Source: Myxococcus llanfairpwllgwyngyllgogerychwyrndrobwllllantysiliogogogochensis | GTDB lineage: Bacteria; Myxococcota; Myxococcia; Myxococcales; Myxococcaceae | Reading direction: 5' to 3' | Assembly (NCBI RefSeq): GCF_006636215.1 | Contig: NZ_VIFM01000014.1 | Coordinates: 1 to 64,000 of the forward strand | DNA: 64,000 bases | Position numbers and translations under genes: made by a program | The notes under the pieces: generated by a model | What the model saw: the letters and a program-made list of their open reading frames with translations, nothing else | What the model was told of the DNA's origin: nothing | Database searches by the model: none | Part shown: positions 38,971 through 48,468 of the stretch, piece after piece | Numbering within the stretch: the stretch's first letter is position 1 | Layout: every line of letters starts with the position of its first letter

Positions 38971-40053
38971 TCAGCCCTTGAGGAACGCGGCCAGCTTCTC
39001 GTAGGCCACGGCCAGGGGAGCGATGGGCGCGCTCTCGTTGGCCTGATGCGCCTGCGCCGTCTCACCGGGGCCGTAGTTGATGGCGTCCACGCCCCACTCG
39101 CCGAAGCGGGCCACGTCCGTCCACGCCTGCTTGGACGCGGCGGGCAACCCGGTGATGGCGAGCAGCTTCTGGAACAAGGGGTTGCCAGCGACGACGGGCC
39201 CGCTGGGCGAGGCGTCGGTGATGTCCACCTCCGCGCGGCCCGCGACGAGCGCATGCACGTCCGCCTTCGCCTGCTCGATGCTCTTGCCCGGCGCGAAGCG
39301 GTAGTTGAGGTTCAGCTCGAACGCCTCCGGGATGACGTTCCGCGCGCGGCCGCCCTTGGCGAGCGTGGCGTTGATGACCTCGTAGAAGCGGAAGCCATCC
39401 ACATCCACCTCCACGCGCTGACGGGCCAACAGCTCCGTGAGGAACGGACCCGCCTTGTGGATGGCGTTCTCCCCCTGCCACGGCCGCGCCGAGTGCGCGC
39501 TGCGTCCGGTGAAGCGCACCGTCACCTGCATGGAGCCGACGCAGCCCACCTGCACCTCGCTGTCGGTGGGCTCCATGGCGATGCCGAACTTCACGCCCGC
39601 CAGGTCCGGACGCTTCGCGAAGAGGGGGATGAGGCCACTCTCCGCGTAGGCACCCTCCTCGCGCTCATAGAAGAGGAACGCGAGATTCACGGGCAACGTG
39701 TCGCGGCGCAGGTCCTCCGCCAGCGCCATCATCACCGCGAGCCCGCCCTTCATGTCCGAAGCGCCCAGGCCGAAGATGCGCTCACCCTCGATGCGAGGCT
39801 CCCGCCCCACGTCACTGGGGTGCGCGGGCACGGTGTCCAGGTGGCCGATGAGCGCCACCGTGGGCCGTGGGTCGTCCAGGCGACCGAGCAGCAACGTGTG
39901 CCCTACCCGGAAGACTTCCCTCGCGGGGAAGTGCTGGAGCGCCCAGCGCTCGACGAAGTCGGCGATGGGGCCTTCGTGGGTGATGGGGCTGGAGATGCGG
40001 CACAGCTCGAGCGTCGTGCGGGCGAGCCTCGTAGCGAGGTCTTGAGAGGACAT
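38971..40053 (-). CDS. dapE: Succinyl-diaminopimelate desuccinylase
   Basis: A 360-residue M20-family zinc peptidase. Metal ligands appear in IGHLDTVPAHP, GLGASDMKGG and EREEGAYAE, with a later dimerisation domain (GRSAHSARPWQGENAI). DapE hydrolyses N-succinyl-LL-2,6-diaminopimelate to LL-DAP and succinate in lysine and peptidoglycan synthesis. The pathway's dapD lies 4.6 kb away on the same strand, which supports DapE over a generic deacetylase. The start at 40053 has GGGAGGCGC just upstream. Confidence 0.88.
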   Translation of the reverse strand: MSSQDLATRLARTTLELCRISSPITHEGPIADFVERWALQHFPAREVFRVGHTLLLGRLDDPRPTVALIGHLDTVPAHPSDVGREPRIEGERIFGLGASDMKGGLAVMMALAEDLRRDTLPVNLAFLFYEREEGAYAESGLIPLFAKRPDLAGVKFGIAMEPTDSEVQVGCVGSMQVTVRFTGRSAHSARPWQGENAIHKAGPFLTELLARQRVEVDVDGFRFYEVINATLAKGGRARNVIPEAFELNLNYRFAPGKSIEQAKADVHALVAGRAEVDITDASPSGPVVAGNPLFQKLLAITGLPAASKQAWTDVARFGEWGVDAINYGPGETAQAHQANESAPIAPLAVAYEKLAAFLKG

Positions 40054-40296
40054 GCGCCTCCCACCATAGCGCCACCCCCACCTCGCCCGCTGATCTCCCT
40101 CCACCCCGACGACAATCAGGGCCGCCAGGCAGGCTCGTCAGGCCCTGAAATTATCGATTACTGGAAAACCCGCTGACAGACGGCCCCAGGCATGCCGCGA
40201 GTGAAGAAGATGCCCGACGAATCCCGTCCGGGATTACGAGTGACAGTGCTCGGGCGTTCACTGACACTCGCGCCGCTTTCCACCTCCGAGGATGAA

Positions 40297-42018
40297 ATGT
40301 CGGCCAAGTCGAACAGTGACGCGACCCAGGCGCTGCTCTCGCTCTGCGAGGCCAAGTCCCGCTGGAAGAACGAGCTGACCCCGGAGGCCGTGAAGAAGGC
40401 CGTGGCCGAAGGCGCTGACGTGAATGCCGGCAACAAGTACGGCCAGACGGCCCTGCATCTCGCCGTGCAGTCGCCCTACACGAAGGGCGAGCCGCTCCCC
40501 AGCGTCGACGTGGTGCGGGCGCTCATCGAGGCGGGCGCGGACGTGAACGCGCGCGACGCCCATCAGCAGACGCCGTTGATACACGCCGTCAGCTACGAGC
40601 CGGACAAGGCCAGCGAGGACCGGGCGCTGGAGATCATCCGGGTGCTGCGCGCCGCGGGCGGCAAGGTGCCCTCGGAGGTGACGGACAGGAGCGGCGGCGC
40701 GTTCAGACTGTCGACCGAGGCGCTCTACCGGGAGGTCCTCGACGCGGGCGCGACCGTCAACGTGCGGGACGATTCGGGACAGACGCCGCTTCACCGCGCG
40801 ATGGGCGTGGGCAAGCCGGAGCTCGTGAAGCTGCTGCTCGAGCGTGGCGCCGACGTGAACGCCATCGACGGGTTGGGGCGCACGCCGCTGGGCGTGGGGC
40901 TGCGCACCAAGGAGGAGGTGTGGGTGGCCCACAACAAGCGCACGCCGGGCTTCGTCGCGGCCATCAACGCGCTGGAGGCCGCCGGAGGCAAGGCGAGCGT
41001 TCCCATCCAGCACGACCCCACGGACCCGTTCGCGCCCTTCCCCATCGACGAGGCCGCGCTGACGAAGGCCCTGGCGGGCAAGAAACTCTCCTTCAAGCAC
41101 GCGGTGAGTTCGGCGCAGGAGCTGGCCACGGGGCTGCACAGCTTCGGGGACCCGAGCGATGCGTTGGACAAGCTAGAGGCCGTGAGTGATGTGCTCGGCG
41201 TGGAGGAGCGGACGGTCCGGCTGAAGGGCCCGCTGACGCTGAAGCGCGTCTTCTTCCACCACGGCGACCTGGAGGTGGACGGCGACCTGGAAATCCAGAA
41301 GCCGTTCGCGGTGACGGGGGATGTCATCGTGCACGGCGTGGTGCGGGACGCCGGGAATGACTCGCTCGTGAACATCCTGGGCGACCTGAAGTGCCACGCG
41401 CTCTACACCGATGGAGAGTTCAGCGTCGGGGGCGACATCGAGGCGCGGGACGTGGTGCTCGGCTACTACAACGACCACATCCTGAGCGCGGACACCATCC
41501 GGGCCAAGGTCGTCATCGAGGATGAACACGCCGTCGATGCCACCGTCGAGGCCGAGCACCACTTCGACATCGACACCTACGCCCAGGGCTACGGTGATGG
41601 CGTGGCCGACGACCTCCGCGCCATCTTCGTCGACCAGGTGTTCGAGGGCGAGACGGACAAGCCCGAGGAAGAGGAGTCGGAGGACGAGGAGGAACTGGAC
41701 GAGGAGGACTCCGAAGTCGAGGACATCGACGACGGGGATTCCGATGAGGTCGACGACGAGGACTCCGACGACGACGAAGCGGACGACGACGGGGACTCCG
41801 ACGACGACGAAGCGGACGACGACGAGGACTCCGACGACGATGAAGCGGACGACGACGAGGACTCCGACGACGACGAAGAGGCTTCGGACGACGAGGACTC
41901 CGACGACGACGAAGCGGACGACGATGATGATGAGGAAGAGACGCCTCAACTCGACAGAGGGGCGCTCTTCGACCGCATCAGCAAGGGGCTGCCCGTCTTC
42001 CGCAAGGCGAAGAAGTAG
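40297..42018 (+). CDS. Ankyrin-repeat protein with beta-helix domain and acidic repeat tail
   Basis: A 573-residue protein in three parts. Residues about 30-235 are ankyrin repeats (AVAEGADVNAGNKYGQTALHLAV, ALIEAGADVNARDAHQQTPL, LLLERGADVNAIDGLGRTPL). Residues about 310-440 form short regular strands (DLEVDGDLEIQKPF, VTGDVIVHGVV, SVGGDIEARDVVL) like a bactofilin or right-handed beta-helix. Residues from about 457 to 550 are nearly only Asp and Glu with an 11-residue unit, EDSDDDEADDD. A binding scaffold is likely. Start chosen at 40297 with GAGGA before it. Confidence 0.8.
   Translation: MSAKSNSDATQALLSLCEAKSRWKNELTPEAVKKAVAEGADVNAGNKYGQTALHLAVQSPYTKGEPLPSVDVVRALIEAGADVNARDAHQQTPLIHAVSYEPDKASEDRALEIIRVLRAAGGKVPSEVTDRSGGAFRLSTEALYREVLDAGATVNVRDDSGQTPLHRAMGVGKPELVKLLLERGADVNAIDGLGRTPLGVGLRTKEEVWVAHNKRTPGFVAAINALEAAGGKASVPIQHDPTDPFAPFPIDEAALTKALAGKKLSFKHAVSSAQELATGLHSFGDPSDALDKLEAVSDVLGVEERTVRLKGPLTLKRVFFHHGDLEVDGDLEIQKPFAVTGDVIVHGVVRDAGNDSLVNILGDLKCHALYTDGEFSVGGDIEARDVVLGYYNDHILSADTIRAKVVIEDEHAVDATVEAEHHFDIDTYAQGYGDGVADDLRAIFVDQVFEGETDKPEEEESEDEEELDEEDSEVEDIDDGDSDEVDDEDSDDDEADDDGDSDDDEADDDEDSDDDEADDDEDSDDDEEASDDEDSDDDEADDDDDEEETPQLDRGALFDRISKGLPVFRKAKK
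41760..41928 (+). repeat. 33-bp coding tandem repeat (acidic tail)
   Basis: About five imperfect copies of a 33-bp unit encode EDSDDDEADDD. One copy carries an extra EEAS variation. The repeat sits inside the 3' part of the ankyrin gene and may vary in copy number between strains. Confidence 0.8.
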
Positions 42019-42035
42019 GAGCTCCGCACAGCAGG

Positions 42036-42056
42036 CGCGGGAGCTGTCCTCCCGCG
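42036..42056. terminator. Hairpin terminator between convergent genes
   Basis: CGCGGGAG (42036-42043) and CTCCCGCG (42049-42056) form a perfect 8-bp stem with loop CTGTC in the 66-bp gap between the convergent ankyrin and TROVE-like genes. Confidence 0.6.
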
Positions 42057-42084
42057 TCCGCCGCGGCTCCAGGGCACTCCTGGG

Positions 42085-43842
42085 TCAGAACGTCCGGATG
42101 AAGTCGAGCTCCACGCCGGGCTTCTTCGCGCCCCCCGCGTCGGCGGGCGTCACCGCCTGGGCCTTCGCCGGAAGCGCCGGGCTGCCCGACGCCTGCCACG
42201 TGGACACGTGGCGGAACGAGTTGGCGTCGAAGCCCGCGAGCATCAACACGTTGGGCACCTGCGAGGGCAGCGGCGCGTTGTCGTAGGCCGCCAGGTTCCA
42301 CAGCACCACGTCCACCGGACCCAGCACGTGGTGCCACGCCTGGAGCACGGCCTGGAGCGGCGGCACGCTCGCGTCGAACTCGAGGCCCCTCTTTCGCAGC
42401 GACTCCACCAGGCCCGGCTCCACGCTCTGGACCTCCGGCGGATGGAACTGCATGTCGGAGAAGAAGTAGAGCGTGCGGGGCCTCGGCCTCGAGGGATTCT
42501 TCAGCAGGAGGGAGATGAGGTTCACCACCGAGTTCACCACCTGCGTGCTGCCCCACCCCGGCCCGCTGCGCAGCTTGGTGGCCAGGTCGAGCACCCCCTG
42601 CCCCCGCGCGCGGTCCTCCACGAAGATGTCATCGGAGAACGTCGCCGCGTACCCCAGCTCGCGCGCCATCACCGCGGCCAGCACCACCGCCACGTCGCCC
42701 ACGTGCGCGGAACCCTTCACCCCGCCCACCTTCGCGCCGAACATGGAGCCGGAGATATCCGCGATGCCAAGGCTCTTGCCCGCCGGCAACAAGCCCTCGC
42801 ACACCTTCTCCAAGATGACCTCGAAGACAGGCGCGATGGCCGGCACCGGGTCCGCGTGGAAGCAGTCCTCCCCCTGGGAGTCCTCCCGCGTCTTGCCCGC
42901 CATCGCCGCCCACCACCCCATGTACACCTGGTGCGGCCACAGCCCCGCGAAGCGGCGCTTGCGCGCCTCCGCCAACAGCACGTCCAGAGGGATTCCTGCC
43001 TGATACATCGCTCGGAGGTAGCCCTTGAAGGCCATGTCCGGCAGCAGCCCCGGTACGTCGAGCACCCGGCGCCACGTCTCCTGCGTCGACCCCATGAACG
43101 ACAGCGCCTGCTCCGTGGAGAGCCGCCCCTTCACGAAGTTCTCCAGGCTCGCCTCGCCGCCGAAGAACGCGCGGCGCGCCTCCAGCAGCTCCAGCCCCTG
43201 CGCCAGGGCCGTGCGCTCGCGCGTGGGCGCGTGCAGGTAGTGGTAGAGCTTCAGCGTGCGCTCATCCAGGTGCGCCTTCGCCACGCCCATCGCATCCACC
43301 AGCCGCAGGCTCGCGCGCTGACCGTTCTTCCGGCGCCGCGACAGCGCGAACTGTCGCCCCGCGTACTTGAGCAGTTGATACAGGTCCATGCCCGCCAGCG
43401 CCCGCGCCATGCCCTTGCGCGCCGCCTCGGGTACCTCGCCCAGCCCCAGGTTGTCGAAGTGCGTGAGGAACAACGCCACGTCGTCCGCGCGGTGTCGCAG
43501 ACAGCGGAACGTGTACTCCTCCGTGAAAGGGCCCTCCGGGTCCGCCGCCGCGAGGATGGCCGGCGCGACGCTCCCCTGGATGCGATTGCCCTTCCCCTTC
43601 ACCGGGTCGCGCATGTACGCGGCGAACTTCCAGCCGAAGCCGCGCTCGTGGCGCTCCGCTCCGAGCAGCGCCGCCGCGTAGCTCCGAATCTCCTCCACCT
43701 GGGTGCGGTAGAAACTCTCCTCGAGCAGCGCCGCGCCCTTGGTGAAGGTCAGATGCGTCAGCGGGTCCGTCTGGGACAGGTCGAAGGCCGCGGCACCCTC
43801 GTGCGTCAGCGCTCCCACCACCTCACGCAACACCCGAGGCAT
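42085..43842 (-). CDS. Ro60/TROVE-like protein with vWA domain
   Basis: A 585-residue protein. The N-terminal all-helical half contains TDPLTHLTFTKGAALLEES (about residues 25-43) and WKFAAYMRDPVKGKGNRIQG (71-90), like the HEAT-type ring of TROVE/Ro60 proteins or the related DUF2828 family. The C-terminal half is a von Willebrand A domain whose metal site (Asp362, Ser364, Ser366 in ADISGSMFG, Thr433, Asp463) looks complete. Ro60 proteins bind misfolded and Y RNAs in RNA quality control. No rtcB or Y-RNA-like sequence was recognised nearby. GGGAGGGG precedes the start at 43842. Confidence 0.75.
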   Translation of the reverse strand: MPRVLREVVGALTHEGAAAFDLSQTDPLTHLTFTKGAALLEESFYRTQVEEIRSYAAALLGAERHERGFGWKFAAYMRDPVKGKGNRIQGSVAPAILAAADPEGPFTEEYTFRCLRHRADDVALFLTHFDNLGLGEVPEAARKGMARALAGMDLYQLLKYAGRQFALSRRRKNGQRASLRLVDAMGVAKAHLDERTLKLYHYLHAPTRERTALAQGLELLEARRAFFGGEASLENFVKGRLSTEQALSFMGSTQETWRRVLDVPGLLPDMAFKGYLRAMYQAGIPLDVLLAEARKRRFAGLWPHQVYMGWWAAMAGKTREDSQGEDCFHADPVPAIAPVFEVILEKVCEGLLPAGKSLGIADISGSMFGAKVGGVKGSAHVGDVAVVLAAVMARELGYAATFSDDIFVEDRARGQGVLDLATKLRSGPGWGSTQVVNSVVNLISLLLKNPSRPRPRTLYFFSDMQFHPPEVQSVEPGLVESLRKRGLEFDASVPPLQAVLQAWHHVLGPVDVVLWNLAAYDNAPLPSQVPNVLMLAGFDANSFRHVSTWQASGSPALPAKAQAVTPADAGGAKKPGVELDFIRTF

Positions 43843-43951
43843 ATCCCCTCCCGACCTTTGAAGAAAAAGTCGGCGCCCCGCCCCTGATGGCAAGCCATCA
43901 GGAGCTCATGGACGAAGTAGGGGCGCCAGATGTCTCGAAGGCTATGACAAC

Positions 43952-44587
43952 TCAGCCCGGCGTGGCGAGTTCTTCCTCGAAGCTGATCGCACCCTCCAGC
44001 AGCGTCGCGCACAGACACGCGGGCCCCCGCAGCGCGCTGAAGCCGTGGGCACTGCCGTCCGTCTTCTCCTGCTCCTCGCCCGGCCACACCTCGTGCCCGG
44101 TGTCCTCGCGCAGCCCGCCCTCGAGCACCAGGTTCAGCTCGCGGCCATGGTGGGTGTGCAGCGGGTAGTGAATCCCCGGGTTCAGCCGCAGCATCGCGCC
44201 CATCATCCCCTCGCGCGCGGGCCCCGCCTCCACCGGCATCAGCGCCGAGCCCTCCACCGGCCCCGGCATCCACCGCGACGGGTCCGCCAGGGACTCCAGC
44301 AGCTCCAGCGCCCGCTCCCTCGACAGGTCGAAGAACGCGGCCACCCGGTCCGCGAAGCGCTCGAAGCGACGCGGCCCCTCCATGCGCTCCATCAGGGCCT
44401 CGAGCACGGCGGCGGGCGGCTCGACGGGAGGCACCGCCATCGACAGTCCCTGGCGAGCCATGGACAGGCGGTCGGCCTCGACCCGGCAACGAGAACACGT
44501 CGACAGGTGCCGCTCCGCGGCCTCCCAGGCGGGGGAGTCCAGGGTGCCGAGGGCCCACTCAGCCAGGATGTCGTCGAGGTGCTCCAT
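43952..44587 (-). CDS. ChrR-like anti-sigma factor with cupin domain
   Basis: A 211-residue protein with an N-terminal zinc-binding anti-sigma domain (His27-x3-Cys31-x2-Cys34) and a C-terminal cupin (HYPLHTHHGRELNLVLEGG, then CLCATLLEG). This is the layout of ChrR, which holds an ECF sigma factor until singlet oxygen or peroxides strike. Unlike most chrR genes, no sigma factor gene is adjacent. Start at 44587 is chosen; an upstream GTG at 44608 would add seven residues. Confidence 0.82.
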   Translation of the reverse strand: MEHLDDILAEWALGTLDSPAWEAAERHLSTCSRCRVEADRLSMARQGLSMAVPPVEPPAAVLEALMERMEGPRRFERFADRVAAFFDLSRERALELLESLADPSRWMPGPVEGSALMPVEAGPAREGMMGAMLRLNPGIHYPLHTHHGRELNLVLEGGLREDTGHEVWPGEEQEKTDGSAHGFSALRGPACLCATLLEGAISFEEELATPG

Positions 44588-44649
44588 CGTCACATTCCGT
44601 CCCGTCACACTCCCTCTACGGAAGTATCAACCGCTCTGGATTTCTGGGG

Positions 44650-45474
44650 TCAGACCGGCACGGCGAAGTCGCGCAGGGCCGAGTTGAGGCTCGTCTTCTT
44701 GTCCGTCGACTGTGTCCGCTGGCCGATGATGAGCGCACAGGGAACCATGAATTTTCCGGCGGGGAACTGCTTCTCCCTCATCCCCGGAATCACCACGCTG
44801 CGCGCGGGGACGCGGCCCTTGTAGACGCGCTCCTCGGGTCCAGTGACGTCGATGATTTGCGTGGACGCGGTGAGCACGACATTGGCGCCCAGCACCGCCT
44901 CCTCCTCCACCACCACGCCCTCCACGACGATGCAGCGGCTGCCCAGGAAGGCCCGGTCCTCGATGATGACGGGCGACGCGGTGGGCGGCTCCAACACGCC
45001 CCCCAGGCCCACGCCACCGGACAGGTGCACGTCGCTGCCCACCTGCGCGCAGCTGCCCACCGTGGCCCAGGTGTCCACCATGGTGCCCGCGCCCACGCGC
45101 GCGCCGATGTTGACGTAGCCGGGCATCACCACCGCGCCCCGCTCCACGAAGGCGCCGTAGCGCACCGTGCCCGGAGGCACCACGCGCACCCCCGCCTTGT
45201 CCAACCCCTTCTTCAGAGGGACCTTGTCGTGGAACTCGAAGGGGCCCACCTCCATCACCTTCATCTCCGACACCGCGAAGAACAGGAGGATGGCCTCCTT
45301 CACCCAGGCGTGGACCTTCCAGCCCTCCGCCCCCTTCTCCGCCACGCGCAGCTCGCCTGCGTCCAGCCGCGCCACCGTCTCGCGCACGGCGGACACGAAG
45401 TCCGGGTCCTTCAATTTCGTCCGGTCCGCGAACGCGGCGGAGACCTTCTGGGCAAGCTCGTCGATGGGCAGCAT
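44650..45474 (-). CDS. dapD: Tetrahydrodipicolinate N-succinyltransferase
   Basis: A 274-residue acyltransferase, the usual DapD length. A helical N-terminal part is followed by a left-handed beta-helix with hexapeptide repeats (GYVNIGARVGAGTMVDTWATVGSCAQVG, then HLSGGVGLGGVLEP). It transfers succinyl from succinyl-CoA to tetrahydrodipicolinate in lysine and diaminopimelate synthesis; dapE in the same window acts two steps later. AAGGAGG stands before the ATG at 45474. Confidence 0.95.
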   Translation of the reverse strand: MLPIDELAQKVSAAFADRTKLKDPDFVSAVRETVARLDAGELRVAEKGAEGWKVHAWVKEAILLFFAVSEMKVMEVGPFEFHDKVPLKKGLDKAGVRVVPPGTVRYGAFVERGAVVMPGYVNIGARVGAGTMVDTWATVGSCAQVGSDVHLSGGVGLGGVLEPPTASPVIIEDRAFLGSRCIVVEGVVVEEEAVLGANVVLTASTQIIDVTGPEERVYKGRVPARSVVIPGMREKQFPAGKFMVPCALIIGQRTQSTDKKTSLNSALRDFAVPV

Positions 45475-45538
45475 GGCGCCTCCTTGAATCACAATTTGGA
45501 GCGCCGCGCCGCACCCAACCGCAGGCCCCGCGCGAGGC

Positions 45539-45844
45539 TCAGGTCCGCGCCGCGCCGGGCTCCACCAGGGGCAGCGTCTGCGTGGTGATCTCCTCGTACA
45601 GCTCCGGGGTCACCGCGTCCGCGGCCCCCCGCCCCTCCAGCACCACCGTGCCCGGCGTCACATGCCGCACCCGGGACATCGGCAGCTGGCCCCACCGCCG
45701 GCTGAACGGCCAGCGCCTCACGTAGATGTGCGCGCCACTCAGCAGGGCCACGTACCCCAGGAACGTCCCCGCCTCGTCGCGCACTCGCATGCCTCGGATG
45801 ATGGAGCGCCGCTCGTAGGGCGACGCCATGTCGGGCCAGGCCAT
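45539..45844 (-). CDS. Small PRC-barrel-like protein
   Basis: A 101-residue protein made mostly of beta strands: IRGMRVRDEAGTFLGYVALL, AHIYVRRWPFSRRWGQLPMSRV and GTVVLEGRG, resembling a PRC-barrel or DUF2171 domain. Such domains bind RNA or photosynthetic reaction-centre partners in known cases; the role here is unknown. The start at 45844 has GGAGG upstream. The region from 45845 to 46049 is a divergent promoter region. Confidence 0.65.
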   Translation of the reverse strand: MAWPDMASPYERRSIIRGMRVRDEAGTFLGYVALLSGAHIYVRRWPFSRRWGQLPMSRVRHVTPGTVVLEGRGAADAVTPELYEEITTQTLPLVEPGAART

Positions 45845-46049
45845 CCGTCCACCTCCTTCCACCAACCTGCACCTTCCTCCGCCTACCCGGGAGCACTCCG
45901 CACTCGCCCGTTTCCTTGCCAGCGCAGGCAACTGCTTCCCCAACGAAGTCGATAACTTCCTGTTTTCTCTGAATTCACCATGTTGACGACTGGTCAATCG
46001 CACCACGGTCGTGCCAGCATGGGGTCACCCCTCACCCCTGGAGGGCAAC

Positions 46050-48446
46050 ATGAGCGCTACCCCCCCGCGCCCGTGGAGCCTCGCAGTGGCAGTGCTCGCG
46101 TCGTTCGCCGCCGGTTGCCTCGGCGAGGCGTCGCTCGACATGCAAGGTGTGCCGGATTACGACAATCCGAACCCACCGCCTCCCCCGGTCCAGCAGGACG
46201 GCTCGCTGCCGTGTGATTTGGAGAGCGTCCCCGCCGGGGTGACGCTCGCGGGCATCGCCAGCGACTTCGACCGGGTGGTGCAGCCCGCACTGGTGCGGGA
46301 GGTGTCGGGCTGTATCTCCTGCCACGCGCCCACCAGCGGACGGCTCTTCCGGGTGGGCCTCAACGGCGTGGAGAACTTCTACGCCATCCGCGCCGCCGGC
46401 TATCTCACCCCGTCGTCGGGCTCCATGTTGTCGCGCCTGGTCACCACGGATGAGAGCGCGCGCATGCCCAGGGCCCAGCCGGCCTGGAGCGCGCAGGAGA
46501 TCGCCGCCGTGGCCAGCCTCACCTGCCAGTTGGCGGCGGTGGAGACGCGCCAGCCGTCTTCGCCGCCGGACGAGGAGTTCCCTCCCGCGCTGCTGGAGGC
46601 CTACAGCGGCCCGTCCGTCGCCACGTATGACAATCCCTTCCTGAGCTACGAGCAGCTCAAGGGCAAGGTGAAGGCCGTCTTCAACGACGACTGGGTGCGC
46701 GGAGGCCAGGACCGCTTCGCGCAGAACGTGGGCGTGTTCGGCGGCGTGGACTACAAGGACCACTTCGTCGAGGCGCGCGTGGCCTCGGCCGACTTCTTCC
46801 TGGGCCTGGATGATTTGTCGCGCGACGTGTGCCTCACGGCCGCCACCGCGAAGACGGGGCCCTTCTCCGGCCTGGACCTGGCCCTGCCGCTGACGGACAT
46901 CCCCGCGCCCTCCACGAAGACGTACGAGATGGAGGCCGCCGCGAAAGATGGCACCACCATCCCCGCCGGCACGCAGATTCTGGCGAGCACCGGCGGCAAG
47001 TCCGGCAGCACCGGGTGGAACCTCTACACCACCGGCACCCTCACCACGCTCCAGCCGTACGCCTTCCCCGCCTCCGCCACCTACCGCTTCACGGTGAAGG
47101 CGAAGGGTGACCTGTGCGGCCCGGACCTGCCGAACCTGCAGCTCAAGGTGGACGGCGTGCTGGTGAAGGAGTGGGCCGTCGCGAACAACACGGCCTACGC
47201 GGACTTCGTGCACACGCAGGCCGTCACCAGCGGGGACCACATCCTCACGGTGGCCTTCACCAACGACTATGGCGAGACGGGCGTCTGCGACCGCAACCTG
47301 CACGTGGACGCGCTCGTGGTGTACGGCCCCACGGAGGCGGCCACCGGCACGCAGCGCGCGGACGCGGCGAAGGCCAAGGTGGACACCATCTACCGGCGGA
47401 TGCTGTACCGCGCCGCGACGTCGCAGGAGCGCGCCAACGGCTATGCGCTGGTGACGGGCCTCCTGGACATCGAGGCGAACGCCACCAAGGCCTGGAGCGG
47501 CCTGTGCGAGGGCCTGATGCGCGCCCCCGACTTCCTCTTCACCCTGCCACCCTCTTACGAGGCGTTCTCCGGCAAGGAGCGCGACAAGCTGCTGTTGGTG
47601 AAGCTGGCGCAGGACCTGCTGGGCCGCCCGCCTTCCGCCGCGGACTTCACCGCGCTGGAGAGCGGCACGAAGACGTGGGAGGCCATGGTGGACGGCTACC
47701 TGGCCTCGGCGGACTTCCGCTCCAACTACTTCCGCCGCATGCGCGTGCGCACGGAGAGCGAGGGCACCCCCGACACGGACGAGCCCGCGCGGCTGTGGAC
47801 CTTCCTCGTCGAGCAGGAGCGGCCACTGCAAGAGCTGCTCGTCGGTGACTACTCGGTGGACGCGGCCTTCCAGCAGGTGACGCGGCCCACGCAGCACGGC
47901 AAGACGGGCGTGCTCACGATGAAGGGCTTCATCAAGAACAAGCCGGGCCTGCCGCACTACAACTACGCGGCGCGAGTGATGACGGACTTCATGGGCACGC
48001 TGTACGAGGTGCCCGCCGAGGTCTTCGACATGCGCGGCGCGGCCACGGCCTCCTCCACGGTGGACCCCAGCAGCATCTGCTTCTCGTGCCACCAGACGCT
48101 CACCCCGCTGGCGCACCAGCGCCTGAAGTGGGACGACGAGGGCAACTACCGCACGGCGGACGAGCAGGGCGTCACGCTGGACGACACGGACCGGAACCTG
48201 GCGGCCACCTACGCCTTCAAGGGCCCGGGCATGGAGGCCTTCGCCACCCAGGCGGTGAAGAAGGAAGCCTTCGTTCGCCGCACGCTCAACGCCCAGTACG
48301 CGCTCTTCTTCGGCCGGGAGATGCGGCACCAGGAGGACGAGCGCGTCATCTACAAGCGCCTGTGGGACGTCAGCCAAGAGCAGCACGGCAACTTGAAGGC
48401 CGTGCTGAAGACCATCGCCACCTCGCCCGAATACCTGCGCCAGTAA
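46050..48446 (+). CDS. DUF1592-type lipoprotein with c-heme-like CxxCH motifs
   Basis: A 798-residue lipoprotein (LASFAAGCLGE lipobox). A CxxCH motif (SCISCHAP) lies near residue 90 and another (ICFSCHQTL) near residue 675, both like heme c attachment sites. The middle has a carbohydrate-binding-like module (YEMEAAAKDGTTIPAGTQI). The second half follows the DUF1592/DUF1588/DUF1585 order of planctomycete and myxobacterial proteins (YRRMLYRAATSQERA, then FFGREMRHQEDE near the end). The next gene starts 22 bp later and is its usual partner. GGAGG stands before the ATG at 46050. Confidence 0.8.
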   Translation: MSATPPRPWSLAVAVLASFAAGCLGEASLDMQGVPDYDNPNPPPPPVQQDGSLPCDLESVPAGVTLAGIASDFDRVVQPALVREVSGCISCHAPTSGRLFRVGLNGVENFYAIRAAGYLTPSSGSMLSRLVTTDESARMPRAQPAWSAQEIAAVASLTCQLAAVETRQPSSPPDEEFPPALLEAYSGPSVATYDNPFLSYEQLKGKVKAVFNDDWVRGGQDRFAQNVGVFGGVDYKDHFVEARVASADFFLGLDDLSRDVCLTAATAKTGPFSGLDLALPLTDIPAPSTKTYEMEAAAKDGTTIPAGTQILASTGGKSGSTGWNLYTTGTLTTLQPYAFPASATYRFTVKAKGDLCGPDLPNLQLKVDGVLVKEWAVANNTAYADFVHTQAVTSGDHILTVAFTNDYGETGVCDRNLHVDALVVYGPTEAATGTQRADAAKAKVDTIYRRMLYRAATSQERANGYALVTGLLDIEANATKAWSGLCEGLMRAPDFLFTLPPSYEAFSGKERDKLLLVKLAQDLLGRPPSAADFTALESGTKTWEAMVDGYLASADFRSNYFRRMRVRTESEGTPDTDEPARLWTFLVEQERPLQELLVGDYSVDAAFQQVTRPTQHGKTGVLTMKGFIKNKPGLPHYNYAARVMTDFMGTLYEVPAEVFDMRGAATASSTVDPSSICFSCHQTLTPLAHQRLKWDDEGNYRTADEQGVTLDDTDRNLAATYAFKGPGMEAFATQAVKKEAFVRRTLNAQYALFFGREMRHQEDERVIYKRLWDVSQEQHGNLKAVLKTIATSPEYLRQ

Positions 48447-48468
48447 CCGCGCCCAAAGGACCGCCGCC

